From Alligator mississippiensis (Eukaryota > Chordata > Crocodylia > Alligatoridae): 64,000 bases of DNA. A model generated the notes under the pieces. It was not told where the DNA came from. It did no database searches and worked only from the letters and a program-made list of their open reading frames with translations. How positions within the stretch are numbered: position 1 is the stretch's first letter; each line of letters opens with the position of its first letter. Of this stretch, positions 1 to 34,179 are shown one piece after another. Location of the stretch: NCBI RefSeq assembly GCF_030867095.1, contig NC_081824.1, forward strand, positions 241,119,219-241,183,218, written 5' to 3'. The translations under genes were made by a program, and so were the position numbers.

Positions 1-22259
<22,259 letters not shown>

Positions 22260-22486
22260 CTCACCCTTTTTACCTGCAAAAAAAGAAAGTCAGTTAATCT
22301 GACACAGGGCATGAAGAAACCTAATCCAGCAAGCAGTGATCTGACTTCCTTCAGGCCAGATATGGCAGACTACTCAGAAATACTGATTTAAATATTCAAC
22401 CTACAGTATCTACATACAATACTACAAAACATGCATTAGAGCATTAGCAGGACTCCAATTTCATTGAACCTCCAGGACCACCAAAC

Positions 22487-23580
22487 TAAATGGAGGAGGA
22501 TCAGGAAATGTACGGGGGTCCCTTACTGAATGTGGGAGACAACCTTGTAACAGCAGATGCAAAAAAGGCTGAAGAGCTCAATGCCTTTTTTCACCTCAGT
22601 CTTCACAGGCAAGGGCAGCTCCCAGAGTACTGCACCTGGCAGCAGTTTGTGAAGGAGGAGAGCAGCCAACTGTGGCAAAAGAACAGGTTAGGGACTACAG
22701 TAAAAGTTCCATTAACCGGCACTTTACAAGCCAGCATACTCTATTAAATTGGCATGCCGGCTTGTAAGGTAAAGTGAAACCTGAAGTGCCCACTGTGGCA
22801 CTTCTAGTTTTGCCGAGCCCCCACAGCCCGGGGGAAAGCAGCCTGCGCTGCTGAGCCCCCATGGCCTGGGGGCATAACAGGCTGCGTGGGGCCTGCCTCC
22901 CTGCCCCGCGGAAGGGGCAGCGATGCCCTGGACAGGCAAAGCCGCCTGCTCGAGCGACTCAGTTAACCAGCATATTTTGTTATCTGGCATCCCCCATTCC
23001 AGGGGGATGCTGGATAATAGAGCTTTTACTTTATTTAGAAAAGCTGGATATATACAAGTCCATGGGGCCAGATAAGATGCACCTGGGGGTGCTGAGGGAG
23101 ATGTGTTTTGGGCCCCCCACTACAGAAAGGAAATGGACAAATCGGAGAGTCTAGTGGAGGGCAACAAAAATGGTGAGGGGGCTGGGGGACATGATTTGTG
23201 AGGAGAGGCTGAGGGAACTGGGCTTATGTAGTCTGGAGAAGAGAAGACAGAGGGGATTTAATAGCAGCCTTCAACTACGAAAGGATGGAGCTAGACTGTT
23301 CTCAGTGGTGACAGATGACAAAGCAAGGAACAATGGTGTCAGGCTGCAACAAGGGAAGTTTAGGTTAGATAGTAGGAAGAATCATCTCACTAGAGGGGTA
23401 GTACCAGACCAAGTTACCCAGAGAGGTTGGGGAAGCTCCATCCTTGGAGGTTTTCAAGACCCAGCTAGACAAAGCTTTGGCTGGGATAATCTAGTTGGGG
23501 ATGGTCTGGCTTTGAGCAGGGAGCTGGACTAGATGACCTCCAGAGGTCCCTTCCAACCCTAGTTTTCTATGATTCTATGA
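22487..23580 (+). mobile_element. CR1 LINE, 5'-truncated, interrupted
   Basis: The plus strand reads CR1 ORF2 (GPLLNVGDNLVTADAKKAEE, LNAFF) to 22,695. It resumes at 23,035 with KLDIYKSMGPDKMHLGVLRE, then jumps over most of the RT to the C-terminal part (LREL.LCSLEKRRQRGF..) and ends in the typical tail ctggactagatgacctccag...ttctatgattctatga. The middle of the RT is deleted near 23,105. A pogo-like MITE occupies 22,698-23,032. Confidence 0.78.
22698..23032. mobile_element. pogo/Tigger-like MITE
   Basis: The terminal inverted repeats CAGTAAAAGTTCCATTAACC and GGATAATAGAGCTTTTACT are flanked by TA dinucleotides (22696-22697 and 23033-23034), the mariner/pogo target. The 335-bp element is non-coding and splits a CR1 reading frame, so it is younger than that CR1. 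Confidence 0.72.
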
Positions 23581-23582
23581 AA

Positions 23583-26194
23583 TGCTCTCCAAGTATAACC
23601 ACTTTGTTTTGTTGTCCCTCCCCAGTTCTACTTGTGTTACTATGGAAGTACAATTCTGTTACAGATCTAGCTAGGCAAAAAGCCTACTCCTCCTTATTTG
23701 CATGTCACAGGAACACCATTCTGAATTTAAAAGTGCTGTGTTGCTAGCCATAGAGAGCAAGGACTCCCAAGTATCCACAGGATGGGCCCAAGACTGGCAA
23801 ATGGTTTAGCCCCACCACTGTGCCTTTCAGAACAGGCTTGAATTTACTCACACAACCCTCTGCCAGAGTCAACATTAGGACTCCATAAGGCTTAGCTATT
23901 TGCCCCAAGACCTATTCATTAGGGCAGAAAGATGTATGCTTTACCACTAGCCAACCCCATACACATGCCCACCCTCTTGCAGGGCTCCCATCTCAGTCTG
24001 CTCTCTACAGGTGGTCAGGTAGTCAGCGGCCGCTTTCCAGGTCATAGGACCTGCTCTTCTGTCATATATGGACTCCTTGCTCCTTACCCTCTTCTGTGGC
24101 AGTTTTACTCCAGGTCTGTTCCACAGAAGAGTTCATTTTTCCCCAACTTCACTCTGCCACAATGCCTACCACCCTAAGCAAGTGGGATTTTCCAAGCCCC
24201 AGTGCTCACTCCAGCAATTCATTCAAGAAGCCAGACACAGATGACCATGACTCAGTCCCTTCCAGCTTGGACTGAACTGATCATCTAGAGATCAGACATG
24301 CTGCGTTCCACTAAGTTGGAGCAAGCGAGTCCTTCTGTGCATGGGTTGTCCAATGAAAACTCATACCTAAGTATTAGAAGAACATTTTTAAAGTTGCTGA
24401 TGCACCAGGTGACTGACTCTTATATGGACACCAAGGTTAATCTGAAGCACTGGATCTAGCAGTATTTTCCTACCCATCTTGGCTTGCAAGCCAAATAAAA
24501 ACTACTGTATACCTTACATTCAACTGCTGCTCACATCAAAAAAGCAGCTAGACCTAGAATGCTTACAATATTGCAGGATTTTGCCCATGGAACCTCCAAG
24601 GCCAATGTTTCTGCAGAATTAGGCACTATCTACCTAGACCTTATAAGAAAACATGTTGACGCAAGGACTGGGGCAATTTTAATGCAGACCAAGCTAGTCA
24701 TACTCATAATCATTTAGCTGCCAGAAAAGATGGACCACAATATGTAAAGAAATAAAGCCTCACTCCCAACCAGGTCAGCAAAGGCATGACAGGACTTGCA
24801 GCAGAGCATAGAATACTGGTACAAACTCAGACAGGGGCCCACACCCAAGAAACTACTGAAAACATAGCAGCCAGTGCCAAACAACAAAAGTGGCTTAACT
24901 CATCTTTGGGAAAAGCTCCCAAGACTGAAAAAAAAAAAACCCACCAAAAACAAAAACCAAAAAAAAACCCCCAAAAAACCACACGTGGTAAAGGAGCACA
25001 CCTGAACATAATTTTTTTTAAGGACAGATGAAGACATATATTCTGACTTGCAGGCTTCACTTTTCTCCCCAACCTGCTGTTCCCACTCTACTTTGCTGTG
25101 CTTTATCTGTAGTGTTCCTAGCTACATTCCTTATCCACCACTCTCTCCACATCAAGCATGGTAGAATTCCTCCATTAAATTGCTGGAGAAGTCAAGGGAA
25201 GTTTCAAGTTCCAAATCCTAACCTCTGTGCACAAAGCAACTCTGATTTACCAAGGCCTCACTGCCTGCCATCTCACTCTTCCCTCTACAATCTTACCTCA
25301 TGCAGACCTTGGGTCTAGGAAAGCCTCCATACCATGCTGTACCCAGGTCCAAACTATGCCTCTGCTACCAAAGCCACCTCAACATTGACACCTCTTCAAA
25401 AGGCTCATTCTTGGAAGTGCTAGATACATTAAGACATTTCCTAGTGTGCAGCTCTGCAACATGTCTGTTTGGTGCCCTCATGTTGGTTACATGTCCATTC
25501 CTGGTTACTAAATCCCAAGCATAAGGATCTTGTCTCATCTTATACTGTGTTTAGGGTCTTTCATGCTTGAGACTAATAAACTGCCACCTCCCTAGGATCC
25601 ACTGATATCAGCACATGTAATGCTGACTGACAGATGTCGAGATCATGGTTAGCCACCACAAACTACTGACTACCAGCTAGGATTAGCTTCATATTAATAC
25701 AGCAAGCAACTTTACGATTCTGCCAAGATTTTCTAGCCTCATGAAGTTCGTTACTACATTCAACCTAGTGTTACAAAAATGTTCATTCAACTGCCTACAA
25801 ATGAAAGTTATTTTACTTTTACTCCCCAAACGTGAGCAGACAAGTTGGATAGAATGGAAGATGCTAGCAAGCATTAGTTCCCTATGTTATATTTGTAACA
25901 AACAACCAAAAACAAAACACCAAAAACCCACCACTTCAAAGATGCTTCCAAGGGAGTTTCTAGTCTGAACATGACTGTATTCTGCCAAAACAGATCTAGC
26001 TTCAGAATGAGATGGTTAAAACAAGCTGTAGGTTGCCTCAGCCCTCCACAAATAATTCAGTGTTTTATAAATGGATCCACAGATAACTGAATAAGCCAGG
26101 CCACAAGTCTATTAGTTTTTTTACCTCTACTTCTTACAGCAAATTAATTTGGTTTTAGAGTTGATTCTCCCTCTCCCTCAAGGCATTCTGATAT

Positions 26195-26195
<1 letters not shown>
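23583..26195 (-). other. ATP6V1A intron 1, unassigned stretch
   Basis: No gene or clear transposon is visible. There is an A/C-rich simple stretch at about 24,928-24,985. Confidence 0.5.

Positions 26196-26232
<37 letters not shown>
26196..26232. repeat. (AC)n microsatellite
   Basis: About 18 uninterrupted AC dinucleotides in ATP6V1A intron 1; a likely polymorphic marker. Confidence 0.95.
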
Positions 26233-26236
<4 letters not shown>

Positions 26237-27601
26237 TGATGTTCCATCACAATTACTTTTTTGACTCTTAGTGTAGAGACCCGATTCCTCATCACAAGCT
26301 CCAAGGACCTCTGAAATGTAAGCTCCAGATCAAGAAAAACAACTCTCAGGAAAAAAAGAAGTCAAAGATGCCTTTCAATATCAGGGAGTGAAGGCCTGAA
26401 GACTGGCCATAATGCTATAAATGCAGAAAGTGTCTTACCTTGCTTTGTGGCAGAGCACAGAAAAAAAATCCACAGTTCAGATGAAGCCCCCCCCCCAGAG
26501 TTAAACACCCACTGTTTACAGTAAAAGACTGTCCTTTCCAACCTTCCCCTACCACTCAGCACACAGGGATGAAAAATCCTGCTGCAGAAAGGGAAGAAAT
26601 TCCAGGCCCACAGCAGAGACAGTCACCTGACTTGATGAGTCATCACTCTGTCTCTCCTCAATAGCCAAGAGGAAAGCTGCAATAAGCAAGTCAGGATGCC
26701 CAAGACCCTTGCTGTGTTTCAGTTTATTCAACTATCAGGAAAGGAGGTTTCTTTTACTATTCACAGAAAAGTCCTTCAAGTGCTTCCAATATTAACATAA
26801 AGATACTGGAGGCAGACAATCGTTAAAAACATTTAACTGGTCAGCTGGTAAGATTCAGGTTTAATACATTAATTTCAACAGGAATCTTTTTGTGATTTTA
26901 CACAGCTGCTGCTTGCAACTCAGACAGCACAACAGTGATCTGCTGAACATAGAAACTAATTTTGCCAAAGCTTCTGAGAGCACTGCTGAGCAGGAAGAGC
27001 CAGGCAACAGCCTGCAGAAAGAACACTGCTGATGCAGTGAAGAAATTGCAGAGAAACAGCAATATACTTACTACCTCAGTGCTTTAAATAGGTAATGAAA
27101 TATGTCAAGGTAATTAACGTCTGTATGGTGATTTAGCACTATTAAAACTAAAAGCCTTCACACTAGCTTAGCTAACAGAAAAGAACTGTACACCACTTAA
27201 ATTCTATCACTTGCACTATAAAATAGTGACAGGCCAGTAGTGTGCTACAAGATAGGATGTTGTCCCTGGCCAGGATAGTCACAATTTTTAGAAGTCTTTT
27301 CCACCTTAAAAACAGTAGCCTTAGAAAGCATAATTTTATTAATCTCTTCACTTCAGGATGAGAACACAGAAGCAGCCAGCCCAGACTTTGCAAAAGACTG
27401 ACTGGTGCAATCCTGCAGCATTAAGCTGACATTGCTAGGATTCAATTTACTGGGGTCATACCCAGCAAGCTTAGAAGCCATTGATTGCTCTTACTGCATT
27501 TGAAACTGGCAGAACTCACTTGATTCTCTGTAGCAGAAAGAAAACTTTATCTAATGGGTATCACAATCGATCACAGATATCTATCTGTGATATCACACAC
27601 A

Positions 27602-28150
27602 CAGTCTTCGACTTGCAACATTTCAAGTTACAACGCTTCACACTTACAATATTTATAAATCGACACCCTGTTTCAATTTTCTGATGTCAGTTTCAACTTT
27701 ACAACCATTGATCGGATGTTCCTGGCACGATGCGGCAAGTCCTCTGTGTTGCCCATCTCCCTGGAGAACATCTGTCCAAACTTCCTTGGACACTTTCTTT
27801 AAGAAAGTGGACAAGACTCCAGAAAAACCTGCAGCCAAGACTCCTGAGAAGAATCTAGCCAAGAACCCTTCAAAAAGTCTAGCAAAGTCACCTCAAAGAA
27901 GTCCTTCCAAATCAATATGATTGCTATTTACAATATAAATACATTAATGTAGCTATGTTACTCATCTATAATTGATTGAGTACAAAATTCTGGGGTATTT
28001 TTGGTGAAAATAGGGTATTGGGTCTTGGTTCAGGAACCAATCCCCCATTTATAACATTGTTTCTTATGAGAAAATTGGTTCTGAGTTACAACATTGACTT
28101 AAGATCCGGTTTTCAGGAACCAATTATGTTGCAAGTCCGAGGACTGCCTG
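27602..28150. mobile_element. Tigger-like DNA transposon with transposase-tail remnant
   Basis: The left end CAGTCTTCGACTTGCAACAT and the right end ATGTTGCAAGTCCGAGGACT are inverted, and TA follows the right end. Inside, the plus strand reads a short open stretch (IGCSWHDAASPLCCP.., FFKKVDKTPEKPAAKTPEK..) that resembles the Ser/Pro/Lys-rich C-terminus of Tigger transposases. The catalytic core is absent, so this is a deletion derivative. Confidence 0.65.
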
Positions 28151-28584
28151 TATACACATGTATATATAGAAAGTCCCTTCAGCCTTTTTGGTCAGCATCC
28201 TCAGTTGAGATGGTTCTTGTCTGGTATTAGGTAGTGTAGCTCACTCATCAGACTGAGCCAGGGCTATATTCAAAGGAAATTGTTCTGGTGCCAGCAAAGA
28301 TCTCTTGCACTCTGTTGGATTCCGTTCTCCTAATGGACTAATGAAATGTGCAGATCACCCTGTGTAGGCACCCCTCAGGATGTGTTGCAAGGGCTCCATG
28401 ATTAGTACACATTAGACAACCACTGCTGCAGCAAGCTTCCTGTAAATTGGGTGACTTACATTTCCTTTTCCAATTGAGAAAACCTTCAGAAAAGGGGGGG
28501 GGGGGGGGAGGGTGGAAGAGGGGGGTGGGGAAGAAGCAGAACTATAATGGATCATGTCACTGTAAATAAATGTGGAAGTTAGAC

Positions 28585-28830
28585 AAGATTTCATAGGCCT
28601 TAGGGCTGGAAGGGACCTTAGGAGATCATCAAGTCCAGCCCCCTGCCCCACAGGCAGGAAGTCAGCTAAGGTCAAAGGATCCTAGCAAGATAAGAATCCA
28701 AATGCTTTCTTAAAGGCGGCCACAGTAGGTTCTCGCAATGGCAATGGTTCTGCTGTTTATAGTATAGGGTCACAGCAAGCTGTCATTCTCCCAGGGGAAC
28801 TGAACCAGGTCTCCAAACTCCATACAAGCC
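28585..28830 (-). mobile_element. CR1 3'-end fragment
   Basis: The minus-strand CR1 tail (tttcataggccttagggctg gaagggacc..) is followed by about 150 bp of decayed ORF2 end. It is heavily 5' truncated. Confidence 0.7.
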
Positions 28831-31265
28831 ATCTGGAAGGGAAGCCAATACACTCAGTGATCAACACCTGACAACTAAGGAAATTGTCACAGGAACCAAG
28901 ATGACATTGATGTCTGGAAGCTGAAACCAGGTTTCAGTGCAGGGAGGGGTGCTGGTGGAGGGCAACCTACTATGAGTGCAGACTTCCCCATTCTTCTCTG
29001 GAACAAGTTACTTAAATTGTGAATCTCATATCACCCACCCAGTCCTAAAAATTTTTAACAATGTCACAAATCTTAAGAAATCCACTGCTTGGAAATTACT
29101 TCATTCCAAAACCAGATTGTTTCTCAGATTATTATGTTGCAGAAACCAATCAACAGAAGCAGCATTAGATTGTAGTAAGATAAATGTTCTTCATTTAAAA
29201 GGCATAGGGGTTTTTCCTGTCTCTGCTTGTGTCTTCTTTTGAGAAACAGTTATCAACCAGGTTACCATAACACCTCTGGGTGCTACAAAATCCCTTTGAT
29301 GTCACAAAATGCTGGCATTGTTAGGTGTGCAAACACCTATACAAGTCACAAAATAAACCCAAGGATTTTAAATAGGAATCCATTGCATTAAGAAATTCTG
29401 ATCTGTTGTGGTCTTTTGAGGGGTTTTTTTTTTTTTTGCAATAGAAGTGCTCCATTATTTTTCCACAGTCAAGAAACGAATGAAAACTTAAGAGCTGGCA
29501 TTTTCTGAAGAGTGCCTTAAGTCTAAAAAAGGTCAAAAACTAATTTTGATATGTCTAAAGTAATTTAAATCTTCATTTCTGTCAAAGGATTTATTTACTT
29601 GGATCGGTCTCTGTTCTTAATTGAAGGAACAATATCCTTCAATCTTAAAGATCATTTCTCACAAATGTTTGCCAGTAATTTAAAACTGACAACACCAGTT
29701 TTATAAAGGTTAAAAATATTGATGGGTTTCACTTCCTAACTACTTGAGATTTCAAAATTCTAGGCTTGCTACAATCACCTATGGAGTTTCATTGTGGCTA
29801 AGATCAAATAAAGGAAGAAGAAATAGTCAAGTATCATCACACAAGTGTTTTGTATTAGGACAATTGTTAATATATTTAATCATCTTAAAAGCAAGTGAGT
29901 AGTGAAGCTGGAAATTTTGCATAAGTCAGAACTATTCACTTAGTCAAGACAGAGGGCTGAGTCACCTTGGAGTGACCCAACACAAGCTAGGTTAATAAGC
30001 AGTCTGATGGCAGATGAGGTCAACATTGACAAGTGCAGAGAAACTTTTATTGTAGAAATGGTCTTTACTTGTTTATCTTTCCAATAACTGTATCAACTCA
30101 GGAAAGAGACATGGGCCTTATTGTGTATAGCTCAATACAGACTTCCATCAACATGGACCCACCACAAACAAACAAACCCAGTCCACGTAAGAAATGGGAA
30201 GAAGACAAAAAATATTGCTGTGCTAGGAACCAAAAGTATGCTCTGTAAAACTGTAGGATCCCACTACATCCAAAATGAACACAGTAGAATTAGAAAGATT
30301 CAGCTGGGCAATGAAAATGATTACCAGACTGCGAGAACTCACAGAAACATTAAAGAGATAAGGCTTATCTCTTTACAGACAATATAAAAGGACTTGATGG
30401 GAGTAAAAAGAATAAGTGGTATAGATAAGGTAGCTATTTCTACTAACGTCTCTTATATTACAAGAAATAGGACAATGGGGATAAGACAACCTCTTTAGGC
30501 AGTTATGAAGTAGGACATTGGGATTTGTCCTAAATAGGGGGGGAAAAAAAAAAGATCCAGGATTTATGTTGTTTATTTGATTGATACATCACACTTTCCA
30601 AGAAAGGCTTGGGGTAGCTTACAGTAAGGGAACAAAACAACATAAAAGCAAGTAAAATATTAAGTTAAAATTAACCCCCTTTGCCTCCAACAACAGCCTA
30701 ACTTAGCTTTGTTTGCTAAATGCCTACCCAAATAGAAACATCTTACAGTGCTTCCAGAGGATGTCTAGGCTCCCTTATACCATGAAGCAGCAGAAATAAG
30801 GCACAGAACCAACTCTACCTCCTTGGCACATCACACAGTACACATGCACACACTAACTAATGCTAGGTAGGAAAAACAGGCCAAGAAATTTGTCAGTCTT
30901 GTCCCCTTCTCTACAAGCAACAGGGGTGGACATGCGTACACAAAAGACCTGCTACAATTTCTTTTGTCTACCCAACCCCCAACCAACAGCAGTCACATTT
31001 TTCAAAACATAGTGATTCAGGATGAACCATGCATGAATGATGTTCCAGCCTGGTCTGCTGTCAGGTTTTCTTGATGCTGTTCCTCTCCAACAGGTCATGT
31101 GGACACTGCTGATCAGGAAACAATCTCAGTATTTCCAAGTCAAAAGCAATTTAACTTTGTAGTCATGGGCCAGAGAGAGAACTATTTTGGCTCTTCCCCT
31201 CTCAAACTACCATCCCAACTACCATTCCTTTTGCAAGGCAATGTAGTCAAGTGATGATGCTAGTA
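28831..31265 (-). other. ATP6V1A intron 1, unassigned stretch
   Basis: AT-rich. No gene or recognisable element is seen in about 2.4 kb. The small ORFs lack support. Confidence 0.5.
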
Positions 31266-32119
31266 CAGGGGTGGGCAAAATATAGCCCACAGGCCAAATA
31301 TGGCCCACCAAGCCATTTATCTGGCCCATGGGGCCCCTAAAAATATTAATTTTCTAAATTTTATCTGCCCCAGCAGCTTATCAAAGCTGTCAGGAGCCAG
31401 AGGCAGTAGGACCCAAGGGGAGCCTCAGTAGGACTGAAAAGCCCAGCCCTGCCCACTCCCAGCCATTTCTCTCCCTTCCTGCCTCCGCCCTGTTCCAGCA
31501 CCCCCTAGCTGCCAGCTGCACCGCCCAACTGGGGAGCACGGGACTGTGTCAGTATGGGGTGTGTGAATGACTGCACGTATGTATGCAGGCGGGCACAGTG
31601 TGTGCATGTGTGTGTAGGCATGGGCAGAGTGTATGTGTGTTCATAGGCTGAGTCCCATACACATGCACCCACACCCCCCCTCGCACTGCCATATACACAG
31701 ACCCCCCTACATCCCCTCACACCCCCGAGGCACCCCACCCCCCACAATATACAAGCATAAGACTTCATTTTAAGCTACTGTGCAATCATGTCTATGTGTA
31801 CTGCACAAACGCATGTATATCTGGACAATATTTTTTTAAACCAAATTAATGAATGCTGTAGATGTTTGCTTTTTAAACTATACTTTGGTATTTTTCTGGT
31901 TCTGAGATGGCAAAACCTCTTGCTGAAAGGAATACTTCTCGGAGCATGGGGAGGGTCTTCTGGTGGCAAAGGTCAGGTGTTAGGGGGTGGGACTTCCAGT
32001 CATAAGATGGCAACCAGGGGGCAAGGCATCTGTCAAGGGGTGGGGCTACCAATACAGCCCTCCACAGCTTGTCAGAACTTGGTAAGCAGCCCTCAGCCTG
32101 AAATAACTGCCCGCCCCTG
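31266..32119. mobile_element. hAT-like element (CAGGGGTGGGCAAAATA termini)
   Basis: The left end CAGGGGTGGGCAAAATATAG and the right end ATAACTGCCCGCCCCTG are inverted repeats. CTAGTA lies directly outside both ends (31260-31265 and 32120-32125), supporting a target duplication. About 850 bp with no intact ORF. The copies at 3,328 and 43,270 are relatives. Its right end is only about 330 bp from the CpG island. Confidence 0.72.
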
Positions 32120-32870
32120 CTAGTAGGACAGCCATTACATACACAGCAAACAAAATGGTAGGCATGTTACCTTATGATCCACCATCTTTCTGAAAAGCCA
32201 CAGGCCTTGTGGCTTTGAACTGAGGAGCCTAACAAATTGACTCTGTTAGGCTCCCCTAACTTGCTTTGTTGCAAGCAATAAAGACGGAGAGCCTTTTTAA
32301 ATGACCATCTTTAACAAGCCTTGGATAAATGAATGACAAACGCGGAAGGAGGCAGGGGCTCAGGAAACAGCCTCCCTACGGGCTCAAACGGAGAGGCTGT
32401 GCCAAGTCAGAAGCACAGGGAGCGGCATGTCCATGAGACACCTGGTTACCGGCTAACCTACAGCAGTTTCTGGCCATAAGGTCCAGTCCTCGCAACCGCG
32501 CGAAAGCGAAGAGCGCCGGTCGCCTACGCACCCGCTCTAGGCGGGACCTGCCTCAGGGACGGGAAAGGCCAGAGCGACGCGGCCGTGGCTCCTCCTACAG
32601 CCACCAGCCTAGGCAGGAGCCGGGAGAGGCGACGCTCCCTGGCAGCGGACCTACCCCACCGCTCCTCAACAGGGCAGCCGCCGCAGAACAGGACGACGCG
32701 CCCGCCAGGCCGGGAGCCCGTGACGCAGGCGCGGGGGCGCAGCCAGGTCGGCCGCCTCCCAGGGGCCCGCGAGCGTGGAGGGTACATCACCTGAGCACAC
32801 AGCAAAAACTCCCAGCCTTGGCAGTGGCGGCAGCAACAACAAAACAACTTATCCGTCGCTCCGGACCGCC

Positions 32871-32890
32871 TGCGCATGCGCTCCCGGAAG
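32871..32890. promoter_or_regulatory. NRF1 palindrome next to an ETS core
   Basis: TGCGCATGCGC at 32871-32881 is a perfect NRF1 consensus. Three bases later CCGGAAG (32884-32890) is an ETS/GABP core. This pair is typical of CpG-island promoters of housekeeping and energy-metabolism genes. Confidence 0.65.
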
Positions 32891-32936
32891 CCAGGAAAGC
32901 GAGAGAATCCTTCCCACTCACGTAACAGGCGCAAGA

Positions 32937-32968
32937 GTCATGTGATTTACATCCTGCGGTCATGTGAT
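32937..32968. promoter_or_regulatory. Paired M-box / CLEAR-like E-boxes
   Basis: The decamer GTCATGTGAT occurs twice, at 32937-32946 and 32959-32968, exactly 22 bp apart (about two helical turns). TCATGTGA is the M-box bound by MITF/TFE proteins and differs by one base from the core of the CLEAR consensus GTCACGTGAC. V-ATPase subunit genes are known TFEB targets, so these are good candidate lysosomal control sites for ATP6V1A. Binding is inferred. Confidence 0.68.
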
Positions 32969-33060
32969 ACAGCCCTCCAGCCATCGCGCGGGAGCATAGT
33001 AATACCGCTGGAGGTTACGTAGAGCGTGCCTGCGTTGGAGCGGGCAGCGCGGGGTCACGC

Positions 33061-33085
33061 CGGCGGGGCGGGGCGGGGCGGGCGG
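33061..33085 (+). promoter_or_regulatory. GC-box cluster (Sp/KLF)
   Basis: Four overlapping GGGCGG/GGCGGGG units stand in tandem about 150 bp upstream of the NAA50 start codon. They are typical Sp1-family sites and could serve either direction. Confidence 0.65.
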
Positions 33086-33133
33086 CCTGCGGCCCATGTG
33101 GAGCGGGAGCAGGAGGCTGAGCCAACAAGCGCC

Positions 33134-33190
33134 CAGCGGCGGCAGCAGCAACAGCAGCAGGAGGAGAAGGAGAAAGAGAAAGAGGCCGCC
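33134..33190 (+). repeat. GCA/AGG triplet tract in NAA50 leader
   Basis: An imperfect GGC/GCA/AGG triplet run lies just upstream of the NAA50 start codon. In the frame of the start codon it would read Q-rich then E/K-rich. It is purine-rich on the plus strand. Confidence 0.7.
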
Positions 33191-33229
33191 GCGTCGCCAG
33201 GCCTTGCGCGCATCCAGTGCGGCCGCGCC

Positions 33230-33237
33230 ATGAAGGG
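33230..33237 (+). CDS. NAA50: NAA50 exon 1 coding part (M-K-G)
   Basis: NAA50 is the catalytic N-alpha-acetyltransferase of the NatE complex, acting on nascent chains with N-terminal methionine and needed for sister-chromatid cohesion. The only coding sequence here is ATG AAG GG followed by the strong donor gtgagt. Vertebrate NAA50 begins M-K-G with its first intron in the third codon, and NAA50 and ATP6V1A are divergent neighbours in human 3q13. The start context has G at -3. The call rests on synteny plus this diagnostic tiny exon. Exon 2 is not found in the next 30.7 kb. Confidence 0.8.
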
Positions 33238-34179
33238 GTGAGTGCGGCGTGGGCCCGGCCCGAGCGGGGCGCCGGGCCTGGGGTGGCGCCGTTCGGCACA
33301 AACCGGCCGTCGCGTGACCCCGCTCTCTACCTGCGGGGCCGGGGGCGTTCCGGGGGCGCGGCGCTGCGCAGCTGGTCTCGGCTCGTGGGTTGCGGGTCGT
33401 TCCCCCGCGGGGGTGGAAGAAGCCGTCGGAAGGGCCCGGCTGCGCCGCGTTTGCGTGAGGGGAACTCCTCCGCGGGTCCCGGCCGCTGCGGGCCGAACCA
33501 CGTTTCCGGCGGGGTCTTCTCCCGCGGAGGGTGGCGAGGCGACCCCGCGCCTTCTGGCCCACGGCCGTGTGGTGCTGCGTGTCATTTCTGCATCAGGTGC
33601 CTCCCTGGGGAAGGCAGACTTTGCCTGCCTGCCCCAACAGCTGCCTGGAGAGCTGGCAGCAGCCCCACAAATGTAGCTGGCATTGCTCTCTCTTGGGTAG
33701 TGTGTGGATGGACCAGAAAGGCTCCTGCTTTCTGGAGTTTGGCCCCTGCCCTGATGGTGCAGGGTTGGTCTGGACTTGCCAGAGCTTGGTCCCTGATGGC
33801 CCAGACTGGCCTCAGCATGTGCCAAGCTTCTGCATTGACCATCAGGGCTGGTGCCAAGCTCCAGGAGCCCTGTGCCACCACCCCAGCTGGGCAGTGCCTC
33901 CAACCGCAGTCGCCAAACCTGCCCTAAAGGTGCTGGGTGTAGCATGTGCTCCCTCACACCTCAATCTTGGCACTACAAGGTGTGAGGCTACAGCCTGGAT
34001 GGACCCAATGCTCCATAGCAGTAAGGGTGGCCTGGCATGTGTGGAGTTCCATCTGCCTTGTGACTTCCCATGTGTCACCTGTGCCACCCTCCTCTTCCAC
34101 CCCCTGCCCCCCCACCCCCAACTTACCTGCAGGTAGCTGCAGGAGCTGCACCCACCACCCTGCCTGGTTGTATTTGTGT

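Larger units (their letters stand above)
32791..33010 (-). other. ATP6V1A: ATP6V1A 5' non-coding first exon (approximate)
   Basis: Exon 2 has only 14 nt of leader before the ATG and starts with an acceptor, so a non-coding exon 1 must lie upstream, in the CpG island. Two donors are possible on the minus strand: CTCAG|gtgatg, ending the exon at 32791, and GTTAC|gtgagt, ending it at 32922. The first places the NRF1 and ETS sites upstream of the start, and the second is the stronger donor core. The transcription start cannot be read from sequence alone. Confidence 0.5.
32450..33560. promoter_or_regulatory. Bidirectional CpG-island promoter of ATP6V1A and NAA50
   Basis: CpG density and GC content rise sharply here compared with AT-rich surroundings and fall again by about 33,560. 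The island covers the 5' end of ATP6V1A (minus) and exon 1 of NAA50 (plus). No canonical TATA box is seen, as is usual for housekeeping bidirectional promoters. Confidence 0.88.

Noticed and set aside
26196..26232. AC repeat as a regulatory element
   Set aside because: A plain dinucleotide microsatellite deep in an intron, with no flanking motif.
33055..33957. Long ORFs of 200-300 codons on both strands at the CpG island
   Set aside because: They overlap each other, are low-complexity (P, R, A, S rich) and follow from GC-rich sequence. No domain, splice or homology support.
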